From: Rhizobium sp. C1
GTDB taxonomy: Bacteria; Pseudomonadota; Alphaproteobacteria; Rhizobiales; Rhizobiaceae
DNA: 64,000 nucleotides
Direction of reading: 5' to 3'
Assembly: GCF_021026335.1 (NCBI RefSeq)
Contig: NZ_JAJNCY010000007.1
Location: 1-64,000, forward strand
Every line of letters starts with the position of its first letter. Within the stretch, counting starts at the first letter, position 1. The notes beneath the pieces are model-generated. The model made no database searches and had not been told where the DNA came from. It saw nothing but the letters and a program-made list of their open reading frames with translations. Below are positions 54,128 through 62,435 of this stretch, one piece after another. Position numbers and translations under genes: made by a program.

Positions 54128-54922
54128 ATGTTCTTCGTCATTTCCAAGCTCGTCGGCCTCGTCACAACGCCCTCGACAGCCGTCTTTCTTCTCGGGCTTG
54201 TCGGTGTTCTGCTCCTCGTCTTTCGCAAGCGCCGCGCCATGATCGCGCTCTGCGTGACTTCGATCCTGCTGACATTCGTGTTCGGGATCACGCCGCTGGC
54301 CAATGTGCCGCTGGCAATCCTCGAGGACCGCTTTCCGCAGCCTGTCCTGACCGAGGCGCCGACTGGCGTGATCATGCTGGGCGGTCCGGTGGACGATGAT
54401 CTGTCGCCGGCACGTCATACGATCGTGATCAACGATGCAGCCGAGCGGGTGACGGAAACGGCGGCGCTGGCGGTGCGCTATCCGCAGGCGCGCATCTTCC
54501 TCTCAGGCGGCTCCGGCCATTTCGGCGACCCCGGCGCCAACACGGAATCCGCGCTGACGAAAAGGCTGCTGGTGGACATGGGCCTTCCGGCGGACCGCAT
54601 CGAGATGGAGGAAAAATCGCGCACGACGGCGGAAAACGCCCGCTACACTGTGGAAGCGATCAAGCCAAAGCCGGGAGAGCGCTGGCTGCTGGTGACCTCC
54701 GCCAGCCATATGCCGCGCGCGGTCGGCACGTTTCGGGCGGTGGGCTTCGACGTCATCCCCTACCCGGTCGATTATCGCACATTCGGCCTGGCCCGGCTCG
54801 GCGCCTTTCCGGCAAGCGTGGCGGAAGGCTTTGCGCTTGTCGATGGCGCCGCGCATGAATGGATCGGCCTTCTCGGCTACTGGCTGACCGGCAAATCCGC
54901 CGCGCTTTTTCCGCATCCCTAA
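54128..54922 (+). CDS. YdcF/SanA-like DUF218 membrane protein
   Basis: This 264-residue protein has two N-terminal TM helices (about 3–30 and 35–60) and a DUF218 alpha/beta domain: 'TGVIMLGGPV', 'PQARIFLSGGSGHFG', 'LPADRIEMEEKSRTTAENARYTVEAIKP', 'RWLLVTSASHMPRAVGTFRAVGFDVIPYPVDY'. Relatives (YdcF, ElyC, SanA) affect envelope or peptidoglycan precursor metabolism; the exact reaction is unknown. Starts directly after tRNA-Arg; no operon partner. Confidence 0.88.
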   Translation: MFFVISKLVGLVTTPSTAVFLLGLVGVLLLVFRKRRAMIALCVTSILLTFVFGITPLANVPLAILEDRFPQPVLTEAPTGVIMLGGPVDDDLSPARHTIVINDAAERVTETAALAVRYPQARIFLSGGSGHFGDPGANTESALTKRLLVDMGLPADRIEMEEKSRTTAENARYTVEAIKPKPGERWLLVTSASHMPRAVGTFRAVGFDVIPYPVDYRTFGLARLGAFPASVAEGFALVDGAAHEWIGLLGYWLTGKSAALFPHP

Positions 54923-55044
54923 CACACCGCAACTCTTGGTAAACAATTCTTAAAGATTTACGATCGACAGTGTAGAACACGTCGACTGACGCGGGTGGCC
55001 TGTTCGGAGGGACACACGAACAATATCCGCGAATCTAGCGCCTG

Positions 55045-55058
55045 TTGACATACATCAA
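55045..55058. promoter_or_regulatory. FixK/Fnr-type anaerobox upstream of hemA
   Basis: ttgacatacatcaa matches the TTGAY-N4-RTCAA consensus of FixK/FnrN/FNR sites (TTGAC-ATAC-ATCAA). It lies 173 nt before the hemA start in the 308-nt gap after ydcF. Oxygen control of hemA through such boxes is known in rhizobia. Nothing else was recognised in 54923–55230. Confidence 0.75.
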
Positions 55059-55230
55059 TTGGATGAGCGTTTCCCGATGCTAGCAAGGTTGATGAGGGCC
55101 GCAGACACGCAATCTGCTTCCCACGAAAACGTGATGCGCGAATTGCCGCAGTTTAGAAGGAATCTAACTGTCGGGACTTGACGCGGGTCACGCGAAACCT
55201 GAAAACGCCATGGCAGGTGTGGAGACGAGA

Positions 55231-56445
55231 ATGGATTTCGAGGCCTTTTTCAAGAACGAGCTGGATGGTTTGCACCAGGAAGGCCGGTATCGCGTATTCG
55301 CCGATCTCGAGCGCCAGCGCGGCAACTTCCCGAAGGCGATCCGCCACACTGAAAACGGCCCGCAGGATGTGACCGTCTGGTGTTCCAACGACTATCTCGG
55401 CATGGGCCAGAACGCCGCCGTGATGGACGCCATGAAGAACGCTATCGACCAGTGTGGCACCGGTGCCGGCGGCACCCGCAACATTTCCGGCACCAACCAT
55501 TACCATGTCCTGCTGGAGCGCGAGCTCGCGGACCTGCATGGCAAGGAAGCCGCCCTCCTCTTCAATTCCGGCTACATGTCGAACTGGGCCTCGCTCGGCA
55601 CGCTGGGCGCCAAGATCCCCGGCCTGATCATCTTTTCGGATGCGGGCAACCACGCCTCGATGATCGAAGGCATTCGCCATTCCAAGTGCGAGCGCGTGAT
55701 CTGGAAGCACAACGATCTCAAGGACCTCGAAGCCAAGCTGCGCGCCGCCGATCCGGCAGCGCCCAAGCTCATCGCCTTCGAATCCGTCTACTCGATGGAT
55801 GGCGACATCGCCCCCATCAAGGACATCTGCGACATCGCCGACAAATACGGCGCGATGACCTATCTCGATGAAGTCCACGCCGTTGGCCTCTATGGCCCGC
55901 GCGGCGGCGGCATTGCCGAACGCGAAGGTGTCATGCACCGCATCACCGTCATCGAAGGCACGCTCGGCAAGGCCTTCGGCGTCATGGGCGGCTACATCAC
56001 CGGCTCGGAAGCGCTGATCGACTTCGTCCGCTCCTTCGCCTCCGGCTTCATCTTCACCACCTCGTTGCCGCCGGCAATCGCTGCAGGCGCGCTCGCCTCG
56101 ATCAAGCATCTGAAGGCCAGCCAGCAAGAGCGGCTCTGTCATCAGGAGCGTGTGCGCACGCTCCGCAACATGCTCAACGCCGCCGGCATTCCGCATATGC
56201 CGAACCCGAGCCACATCGTGCCGGTGATGGTGGGTGATGCCGCCAAGTGCAAGTGGATCTCCGACCTGCTGCTCGACAATTACGGCATCTATGTTCAGCC
56301 GATCAACTATCCGACCGTGCCGAAGAAGACCGAGCGCCTGCGCATAACGCCAAGCCCGTTCCACACGGATGACGACATGCGCCACTTCGTCGGCGCCCTG
56401 CATAGCCTCTGGTCACGCTGCGCACTGGCGCGGGCTGTCGCGTAA
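55231..56445 (+). CDS. hemA: 5-aminolevulinate synthase
   Basis: This is a PLP enzyme of the Shemin (C4) pathway, condensing glycine and succinyl-CoA to 5-aminolevulinate, the first step of haem and corrinoid synthesis in alphaproteobacteria. The 404-residue product has the PLP lysine in '[15 protein letters not shown]', plus '[12 protein letters not shown]', '[19 protein letters not shown]' and '[11 protein letters not shown]'. ATG 55231 has GGAGACGA upstream; ATG 55210 is less likely. A FixK/Fnr box lies upstream and an intrinsic terminator follows. Confidence 0.97.
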   Translation: MDFEAFFKNELDGLHQEGRYRVFADLERQRGNFPKAIRHTENGPQDVTVWCSNDYLGMGQNAAVMDAMKNAIDQCGTGAGGTRNISGTNHYHVLLERELADLHGKEAALLFNSGYMSNWASLGTLGAKIPGLIIFSDAGNHASMIEGIRHSKCERVIWKHNDLKDLEAKLRAADPAAPKLIAFESVYSMDGDIAPIKDICDIADKYGAMTYLDEVHAVGLYGPRGGGIAEREGVMHRITVIEGTLGKAFGVMGGYITGSEALIDFVRSFASGFIFTTSLPPAIAAGALASIKHLKASQQERLCHQERVRTLRNMLNAAGIPHMPNPSHIVPVMVGDAAKCKWISDLLLDNYGIYVQPINYPTVPKKTERLRITPSPFHTDDDMRHFVGALHSLWSRCALARAVA

Positions 56446-56478
56446 GCGGCTGAACCACACATCAATATTTCTGAATTG

Positions 56479-56508
56479 AACGGAGCATGGCGACATGCTC
56501 CGTTTCCG
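56479..56508 (+). terminator. Intrinsic terminator of hemA
   Basis: aacggagcatg (56479–56489) and catgctccgtt (56494–56504) form an 11-bp stem with a 4-nt loop, followed by TCCGTT. It lies 33 nt after the hemA stop. Confidence 0.7.
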
Positions 56509-56514
56509 TTATGA

Positions 56515-56559
56515 GCATTTCCAGGAAAAGTGGAAACCGGTTTTCCGTCCGGAAATGCG
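56515..56559. repeat. Palindromic intergenic repeat, first-hairpin copy
   Basis: gcatttcc…ggaaatgc with inner 'aggaaaagtggaaaccggttttccgtcc' is nearly identical to the first hairpin of the copy at 27536 and similar to that at 12911. It lies just before the serine hydrolase gene. Confidence 0.7.
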
Positions 56560-56587
56560 TCCAGAAAAGAAAGATCAGGAATCACCC

Positions 56588-57706
56588 ATGTCCATGCAGG
56601 ACCGCCTCGACCGCGTCATCGACACCGCCGTCGCCCGCAAGACCATCGTCGGCTGCGTCGTCAAGGTCCGGAAGAACGGCAAGGAAATCTATAGCCGCGC
56701 CGCGGGCTATGCCGATCGCGAGGCGGAGAAACGGACGCGCGAGGACACCATCTTCCGTTTCGCCTCCGTCACCAAGCCCTTCGTGGCCGCCGCGACGCTC
56801 GCGATGATCGACAAGGGCAAGCTCGGCCTGGACGACCTCGCAGTCGACCACCTGCCCTGGTTCCATCCCAAGGGGCCGAACGGCGAGCCTGCGCCGATCA
56901 CCATCCACCACCTGCTGACGCATACATCGGGCCTCACCTATGACCCGACGCTGGAAGAGCGCGACCCGGAAAACCGCGTGACGGTGGGCATTCTCGACAC
57001 CGACCGCGACGCCGAGACGAATTTCCGCCCGCTGAACAATATCCCGCTCGCCTTCGAGCCCGGCACCGCCTGGGCCTATTCCGTTGGCCTCGACATTCTC
57101 GGCGCGCTGATTGCCCGCGTCCATGGCGGCACGCTGGAAGAGGTGGTGAACCACTACATTACCGGCCCGCTCGGCCTGAAGGACAGCCGCTTCCACGTTA
57201 CCGATCGCGAGCGCCTAGCCGCCGCCTATGCCGATGGCGCGAAAGGCGCGATCCGCATGCCGAGCCCCTATTATCCTCCGCGCGAATCCGGCTGGACCGC
57301 CGGCTTCTCGCCGGACCGTATCTTCAACCCAAAAGCCTTCCAGTCCGGCGGCGCCGGCATGGCCGGCACGGCGGGCGAGGTCATGACGCTCCTCGACACG
57401 CTGGCCAACGGCGGCGGCAGGATCCTCAGCCGCAACCTCTCAGAAGCCGGCTTCGCAAACCAGGTCGGCACCATCACCTGCGAACCCGGCATGCGCTTCG
57501 GCTTCTTCGGCGCCGTCTGCGAAGACCCGAGCATGGCGCTCAACACCATGGCCAAGGGCGCGGTGCAATGGGGCGGCGTTTACGGCAACACCTGGCTGGT
57601 GGACCGCGCGGCGGGGATCACGATGGTATCGCTGAGCAACACGGCGCTGGAGGGCTGCATGGGCGCGTTTCCGGACAATCTGCGCCTTGCGGTGTATGGC
57701 GTCTGA
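56588..57706 (+). CDS. Serine hydrolase of the beta-lactamase/penicillin-binding class C group
   Basis: This 372-residue penicillin-recognising serine hydrolase has the catalytic SxxK at S60-V-T-K63 ('FRFASVTKPFVAAATLAMID') and a class-C-like Tyr in 'AWAYSVGLDILGALI'. 'HHLLTHTSGLTYDP' precedes it and 'WGGVYGNTWLVDRAAGITMV' forms the third active-site strand. There is no signal peptide, so it is probably a cytoplasmic esterase or peptidase rather than a beta-lactamase. The frame is open to 56495 through a repeat; ATG 56588 has AGGA 8 nt before it. Confidence 0.9.
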   Translation: MSMQDRLDRVIDTAVARKTIVGCVVKVRKNGKEIYSRAAGYADREAEKRTREDTIFRFASVTKPFVAAATLAMIDKGKLGLDDLAVDHLPWFHPKGPNGEPAPITIHHLLTHTSGLTYDPTLEERDPENRVTVGILDTDRDAETNFRPLNNIPLAFEPGTAWAYSVGLDILGALIARVHGGTLEEVVNHYITGPLGLKDSRFHVTDRERLAAAYADGAKGAIRMPSPYYPPRESGWTAGFSPDRIFNPKAFQSGGAGMAGTAGEVMTLLDTLANGGGRILSRNLSEAGFANQVGTITCEPGMRFGFFGAVCEDPSMALNTMAKGAVQWGGVYGNTWLVDRAAGITMVSLSNTALEGCMGAFPDNLRLAVYGV

Positions 57707-57753
57707 GGCAACGCCAGACGCGCTCCCATCCGTGCGACGTCACCCGAAGATCG

Positions 57754-58317
57754 TCAGGGGGCTCTGCCAAGCCCCCTGCGGCTCCAGATCAGCAGGAGCC
57801 CACCAAAGGCGACCGCGAATACCAGACCGATGATCAGGTGGACATGCAGGTGCAGCCGCCCGAGCACGGCTTCGATCGCATTGCTGAACAGATAGCCGGC
57901 GGCGGAAATGACAAAGCCCCACACAGCAGCCGCGACGGCATTGAGCAGCACGAACCTGCGGGCGGACACGGAAGACAGACCGATGATGATCGGGCTGACG
58001 GTGCGCATGCCGTAGATGAAGCGAAAGGCCAGGATGAACCCGGTCGGATAGCGCTCCAGCAGCGCCTTGCCCCGCGCCGCAACGGCATGGGACGTGAGCC
58101 TCTGCACAAACCCCAGCGAACTCGCCCGGCGCCCTAGGAAAAAGAAGATCTGGTCCGCCACGAACGACCCGATCGCCGCCGCTGCGGCGACACCCCAGAA
58201 AGGCAGAAGATGCCGATGCGCCGAAACACCCCCCAAAAACACCACCGTCTCCCCCTCGATCCCGGACCCGATCAGGATGGCGAGAAGGCCATATTTGGCG
58301 ATGAGGGTTTCGAGCAA
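57754..58317 (-). CDS. DedA-family (SNARE-associated) membrane protein
   Basis: This 187-residue polytopic inner-membrane protein of the DedA family acts in lipid-carrier (undecaprenyl-phosphate) or phospholipid flipping in characterised members. It has the glycine-rich start 'ILIGSGIEGETVVFLGG', 'IGSFVADQIFFFLGRR' and the signature 'GFILAFRFIYGMRTVSPIIIG' with conserved Arg residues. Its C-terminus converges with the serine hydrolase. Its promoter lies in the 96 nt separating it from the OLD nuclease gene. Confidence 0.9.
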   Translation of the reverse strand: MLETLIAKYGLLAILIGSGIEGETVVFLGGVSAHRHLLPFWGVAAAAAIGSFVADQIFFFLGRRASSLGFVQRLTSHAVAARGKALLERYPTGFILAFRFIYGMRTVSPIIIGLSSVSARRFVLLNAVAAAVWGFVISAAGYLFSNAIEAVLGRLHLHVHLIIGLVFAVAFGGLLLIWSRRGLGRAP

Positions 58318-58413
58318 GGTGGGGGCTTTCGTAGGAGGGAGAGCTGTTAGCGACAGCAGTTTAACGCACGGAAAAATCGCCTCTATCGCGCCTCAAAATC
58401 CAGTTAGTAGCTG

Positions 58414-60384
58414 CTACTTTCGCAATAGCCCATTCAGTTGCTTGAACGCCGCCTCGAACCGATCTTTGGTCTCGTCCGACACCTTCGGCCAAAGTGTGCT
58501 CACATGCTCACTGAAGTAGCGCGCGGGCCTGTAATGGCCGAACGAACCAGACTTCATCGGGTTGTCTGCTAGCCATGCTTCAATCGCCCGCAGCGTCCGC
58601 GGCACATGTTGGTTGAGCTTCGAAAGGGTGATCTTCGATGCAAGCTGCTTCCCGTACTCGCTGTTGACGAGCTCCAGGTAGAACGACCGGTCGAACATGT
58701 CCTCCACATCGGCTTCGGCAGTTCCGGTGAAGTCTGCGTAAGTGGACACCTGCTTCTTGGTGAGAAGGTTCTTCTTGTATAGGTCTTCGATGAACTGCTT
58801 GTCGCTGTTTTGAATATCCAGCAGAGTAGCCACATTCATTCCCTTCTGCGAGCCAAGAAGCGCCACGAATACTGGCACCTTCTTGCTACCACCGACGGGC
58901 GTGATCACCCAATCCTCAGACAAGCCCTCGCGGCCCTCGCGCGCCAATTGGGCTGCTACCGCCCGCAGGTAGAGCATGTCGGCGACCCCCTCGACTATGA
59001 GCGAGTTTGGTCCAATGAATAGGGTTTGCTGGATTTCGTAGCCGAGCGCACCCTGCAAGGGGAACAAACTGTCGTCGGTGGCATCGAACACGTTGGCTAG
59101 GACCTTTGTTCCATCCTCCTCCTTGGGCAGCACCTCGGGGGCGTCGATGCCTAAATCCTGTACAATCCGTACACGCTCGAACTTAGTTGGGTCGATCATA
59201 AACGGCGAGTGCGTGGTGTACAGCAGTTGGTGGGCCGATAGCTCCGCATCGAAGTAGCGCAACAAGTCGGCCTGCGCGCGACCATGCAACGACAGACCAG
59301 GCTCATCCAAGAGCAGTATGACGTTCTGCTTCTGTCGTTTCACATCCTCATACCAAGCCAAGAACGAGAAGAACCAGACAAAACCCCTTGACCGATTGCT
59401 TAGCGGCGTCGTGGCCCAATGCACGGAGTCATACACTTCGCCCCACACGTTGACACCGTGTTGCATCCCGTCAGGGTCTCCGGCCTTGGCGTCACGCACG
59501 TCGAAGCGCATTTGGATGTGTTTGTTCTGAGACCAGTACTTGACGATACGCTGAGTGAGATGGTTCCCGGCACCTTGCAGCTTATTCTTTAGTTCCACGG
59601 TATTGTTGGTGGCCACAAGCTTGCGGTGGTCGAGGCGCGCAAGATTGATGAGACCGATAAGCGGGTAGTCTGAATCCAAAAGTTGGTTACTGTCCTCCCG
59701 TGTGATGAGGGCGTTGAGGTTGGCCTGCCCTTCCATCTGGTAATATTCGTCGAAGTAAAGAAACTTGGGTACACGGGGCCAGATTAAATTATGATAGATG
59801 TAAGAGCGCAAGTTGCCGCTCTTGATTACCTTAGCGACAAGAGCTCTAAGCGCCGTGACAGCGTCAGTGGTTTCTGTGCCATCAAGCGTCGCCGCAAATG
59901 CCTCCCAGCTTGGTGCTCCAAGTAGCTTGGTCTTTAAGTCATCAGTCAGCGCTGAGTTGTCAGCGAGGTGCTTCCTTGCCGCATCCTCATCGCAATTCAA
60001 ATAACCCATGCTGCTGTTCTTGCCGTAGTAACACTCACGGGTGAATGTCGGGCCGGTAAACGCCTTTGGCCCGAAGACCTCCGAAATCGCGTCGAAGTCA
60101 TCCTGCTCGAGTTCGTAAGTGCAACTGACTACTACAGCCTTCTGGCGCTCGCCACTTTCGACCGCGTGCAGGTAATCTTCGACCTCGCGCTTCGGGTAGT
60201 CGTACGTTTCATCAAAAACAGCGTCATTTGGTCGAATTGGATTAGTGCGATAAAGGGCCGTCAGAAGAGTAGTCTTTCCTGCCTCGTTCTTGCCCACGAA
60301 GCAGGTGCTTTGGTGATCAACCTCTATCGTTCCGCTGTCCCAAATGCTGCGGAACTCACGAACCCGGTACTGCTTCAGCTTCAT
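58414..60384 (-). CDS. Stand-alone OLD-family ATPase/TOPRIM nuclease
   Basis: This roughly 656-residue protein has an N-terminal ABC-type ATPase with Walker A 'VGKNEAGKTTLL' (about residues 31–39) and Walker B 'VILLLDEPGLSLHGRAQADLL'. An H-loop 'LLYTTHSPFMID' follows. The C-terminal TOPRIM-like domain starts 'NSLIVEGVADMLYLRAVA', followed by 'ITPVGGSKKVPVFVAL'. OLD (overcoming lysogenization defect) proteins are DNA nucleases, many of them antiphage. No UvrD-type gajB helicase is adjacent, so it is not Gabija. ATG 60384 gives the family N-terminus; 60429 is possible. Less GC-rich than dedA and dxr around it. Confidence 0.88.
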   Translation of the reverse strand: MKLKQYRVREFRSIWDSGTIEVDHQSTCFVGKNEAGKTTLLTALYRTNPIRPNDAVFDETYDYPKREVEDYLHAVESGERQKAVVVSCTYELEQDDFDAISEVFGPKAFTGPTFTRECYYGKNSSMGYLNCDEDAARKHLADNSALTDDLKTKLLGAPSWEAFAATLDGTETTDAVTALRALVAKVIKSGNLRSYIYHNLIWPRVPKFLYFDEYYQMEGQANLNALITREDSNQLLDSDYPLIGLINLARLDHRKLVATNNTVELKNKLQGAGNHLTQRIVKYWSQNKHIQMRFDVRDAKAGDPDGMQHGVNVWGEVYDSVHWATTPLSNRSRGFVWFFSFLAWYEDVKRQKQNVILLLDEPGLSLHGRAQADLLRYFDAELSAHQLLYTTHSPFMIDPTKFERVRIVQDLGIDAPEVLPKEEDGTKVLANVFDATDDSLFPLQGALGYEIQQTLFIGPNSLIVEGVADMLYLRAVAAQLAREGREGLSEDWVITPVGGSKKVPVFVALLGSQKGMNVATLLDIQNSDKQFIEDLYKKNLLTKKQVSTYADFTGTAEADVEDMFDRSFYLELVNSEYGKQLASKITLSKLNQHVPRTLRAIEAWLADNPMKSGSFGHYRPARYFSEHVSTLWPKVSDETKDRFEAAFKQLNGLLRK

Positions 60385-60561
60385 CTTTAGCCACCCATTG
60401 TTGAGGAGCCGTGACTCCTGTGGGCTCAACTATGACGGCAAGCGAAAATGAACGCAATGCTTGCAATGACCGACTTACTGCCCAAGCAAAACAACGACCA
60501 CTTGCTTTCAAGTTCTAACTTAAGGTCGTCCACAGCAGCGAGGGCGCGTTGCCCCCCCCCA

Positions 60562-61731
60562 TCAAGCCGCCCGCTTCCCCCGCACCCACTCTCCGGCCCT
60601 TGCCCTCGCCTCCGCATCACACGCAAACACATCCTCGACCGTCGCGGCCGCCCCCCAGCCGGTCATCTCCTCCATGACCGCCTCGGCCACATCGGCCATT
60701 TCCAGAAACCCGATCTTCTCCTCCACAAACGCCTCGAAGGCGGTTTCTTCCGCTGCGTTCATGATGGCGCTTTGCTGGCCGCCGCGGGTCATGGCGAGGC
60801 GCGCGAGGCGGAGTGCCGGGAAACGGGTCTCGTCGGGGGCTTCGAAATCGAGGCGGGCGAGCTTGGCGAAGTCGAGGCGTTCGACATTGAGCTTCGGGCG
60901 CGCGGGGTGTGCGAGCGCATAGCCGATGGCCGTGCGCATGTCGGGGCAGCCTAGCTGGGCGAGCACGGAGCCATCCGTGTAGCCGACCATGGAATGGATG
61001 ACGCTTTGCGGGTGGACGATGACTTCAATCTGTTCGGGCGCAACGCGGAAGAGATGCTTCGCCTCGATCATCTCCAGCGCCTTGTTGAACATCGAGGCGC
61101 TGCCGACGGAAATCTTCAGGCCCATCGACCAGTTGGGATGCACGCGCGCGACCGCGGCAGTGACGCCCGCCATCTGCTCGCGCGTCCATGTGCGGAACGG
61201 CCCGCCCGATGCTGTGAGCACGATGCGCTCCAGCGCGTGGCGCTGGTTTTCCTCCAGCACCTGGAAGATGGCATTGTGTTCGCTGTCGACCGGCAGCAGC
61301 TTGCCGCCGCCCTTCTCGACCCCCTCGACGAAGAGTGCCCCGGCGGAAACGAGACATTCCTTGTTGGCAAGCGCGATATCGGCACCGCGCCTTGCGGCGG
61401 AAAGCGTCGGCGCAAGGCCCGCCGTGCCGACGATGGCCGCCATGACAAGGCTCGCTTCCATCTCGGCGGCCTCAATGAGGCCCGACTTGCCGGCGGCGAC
61501 CTGGATGCCGGTGCCGGAAAGCGCATCCTTCAGTTCGGAATAGAGCTCTTCGCTGGCGGTGACGGCGAGCTTGGCGCCTGAAGCCATCGCCTGTTCGGCG
61601 AGCAGCGGGATATTGCTATTGCCGGTCAGCGCCAGCACCTCAAATGCCTCGCGTCCGCCCAATTGCCCGATCACATCCAGCGTCGAAACACCGATAGAGC
61701 CCGTCGACCCCAGAACCGTTATCTTGCGCAT
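60562..61731 (-). CDS. dxr: 1-deoxy-D-xylulose-5-phosphate reductoisomerase
   Basis: This NADPH-dependent enzyme makes MEP in the non-mevalonate isoprenoid pathway and is the target of fosmidomycin. The 389-residue product has 'TVLGSTGSIGVSTLDVI' (NADPH), 'LANKECLVSAG', 'PVDSEHNAIFQ' (metal Asp/Glu) and 'ASGGPFRTW'. The frame is open to 61863, but ATG 61731 with GAGG upstream fits. Nine C bases (60552–60560) lie immediately after its stop. Confidence 0.96.
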   Translation of the reverse strand: MRKITVLGSTGSIGVSTLDVIGQLGGREAFEVLALTGNSNIPLLAEQAMASGAKLAVTASEELYSELKDALSGTGIQVAAGKSGLIEAAEMEASLVMAAIVGTAGLAPTLSAARRGADIALANKECLVSAGALFVEGVEKGGGKLLPVDSEHNAIFQVLEENQRHALERIVLTASGGPFRTWTREQMAGVTAAVARVHPNWSMGLKISVGSASMFNKALEMIEAKHLFRVAPEQIEVIVHPQSVIHSMVGYTDGSVLAQLGCPDMRTAIGYALAHPARPKLNVERLDFAKLARLDFEAPDETRFPALRLARLAMTRGGQQSAIMNAAEETAFEAFVEEKIGFLEMADVAEAVMEEMTGWGAAATVEDVFACDAEARARAGEWVRGKRAA

Positions 61732-61783
61732 GCCATGCCCGCCCTCTTTCATGAGCCGGCTATAGCACCGCCTTGCGGCGGCG

Positions 61784-62197
61784 TCACGCCTGCCCTTTTC
61801 CCCTTCGAAGGCCATGGCCTGCAAGATCGTCGAGAATGGGGCAATCCGGCCGGTCGTCGCCATGGCAGCAATCCACTAGAGGCTGGAGGGCGGACTTGAG
61901 CGACTGCAGCTCGGCAATCTTGGCGTCGATCTCGGAGAGCTTCTGCTCGGCAACCGCCTTGACATCGCTACTCGCGCGATTTCGGTCCGAATAGAGCGAC
62001 AGCAGCAGCCGGCATTCATCGATGGAAAAGCCGAGATTGCGGGCGCGATGCAGAAAGCGCAGCCGATGCACGTCGTTTGAGGAGTAGTTGCGATAGCCAT
62101 TGTCGGACCGGTCGGGCGCGACGAGCGCAATATCCTCATAATAGCGGATCGTCTTCGCCGGCAGGCCGGAGCGCTCCGAGGCTTCACCGATGTTCAT
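61784..62197 (-). CDS. cueR: Copper-responsive MerR-family regulator CueR/HmrR
   Basis: This 137-residue MerR-type activator has the winged helix 'MNIGEASERSGLPAKTIRYYEDIALVAPDRSDNGYRNYSSNDVHRLRFL', a dimerisation helix, and a C-terminal metal loop 'VDCCHGDDRPDCPIL'. The Cu(I)-ligand cysteines (C111 or C110, and C119) sit at CueR spacing. It is downstream of the copper ATPase on the same strand, as in rhizobial actP–hmrR operons. Its operator should be upstream of the ATPase, outside the window. Confidence 0.92.
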   Translation of the reverse strand: MNIGEASERSGLPAKTIRYYEDIALVAPDRSDNGYRNYSSNDVHRLRFLHRARNLGFSIDECRLLLSLYSDRNRASSDVKAVAEQKLSEIDAKIAELQSLKSALQPLVDCCHGDDRPDCPILDDLAGHGLRRGKGQA

Positions 62198-62263
62198 GGG
62201 TCAGCATCCTGTTTTCGTGTTTCCATCGCACAGCGTATGACATCTTCTTTCCGCATATGCGGC

Positions 62264-62386
62264 TCCCCCTCACCCCGCCTCCGCTTCGCTCGGCGGACCT
62301 CTTCCCGATGGGGCGAGGATGTCCAAGACGCTGCGGCTCTTCCTCTTCTCCCCTCGGGGAGAAGATGCCGGCAGGCAGATGAGGGG
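62264..62386. repeat. GC-rich mosaic palindromic repeat, copy 4
   Basis: This is the same unit as at 35917 and 38802: 'cccctcaccccgcctccgc', a central 'ttctcccctcggggagaa' palindrome, ending 'gccggcaggcagatgagggg'. The first palindrome is degenerate ('cttcccgatggggcgag'). It lies between the copper ATPase and cueR. Confidence 0.78.
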
Positions 62387-62435
62387 GCCGCCAAGCCCCA
62401 AAAGCGCAGATGTCGCAAACGGCAGCCATGCGATC

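Noticed and set aside
58414-60384. Gabija system (gajA/gajB)
   Set aside because: The OLD-like gene could be mistaken for gajA, but no UvrD-type helicase gene is adjacent on either side.
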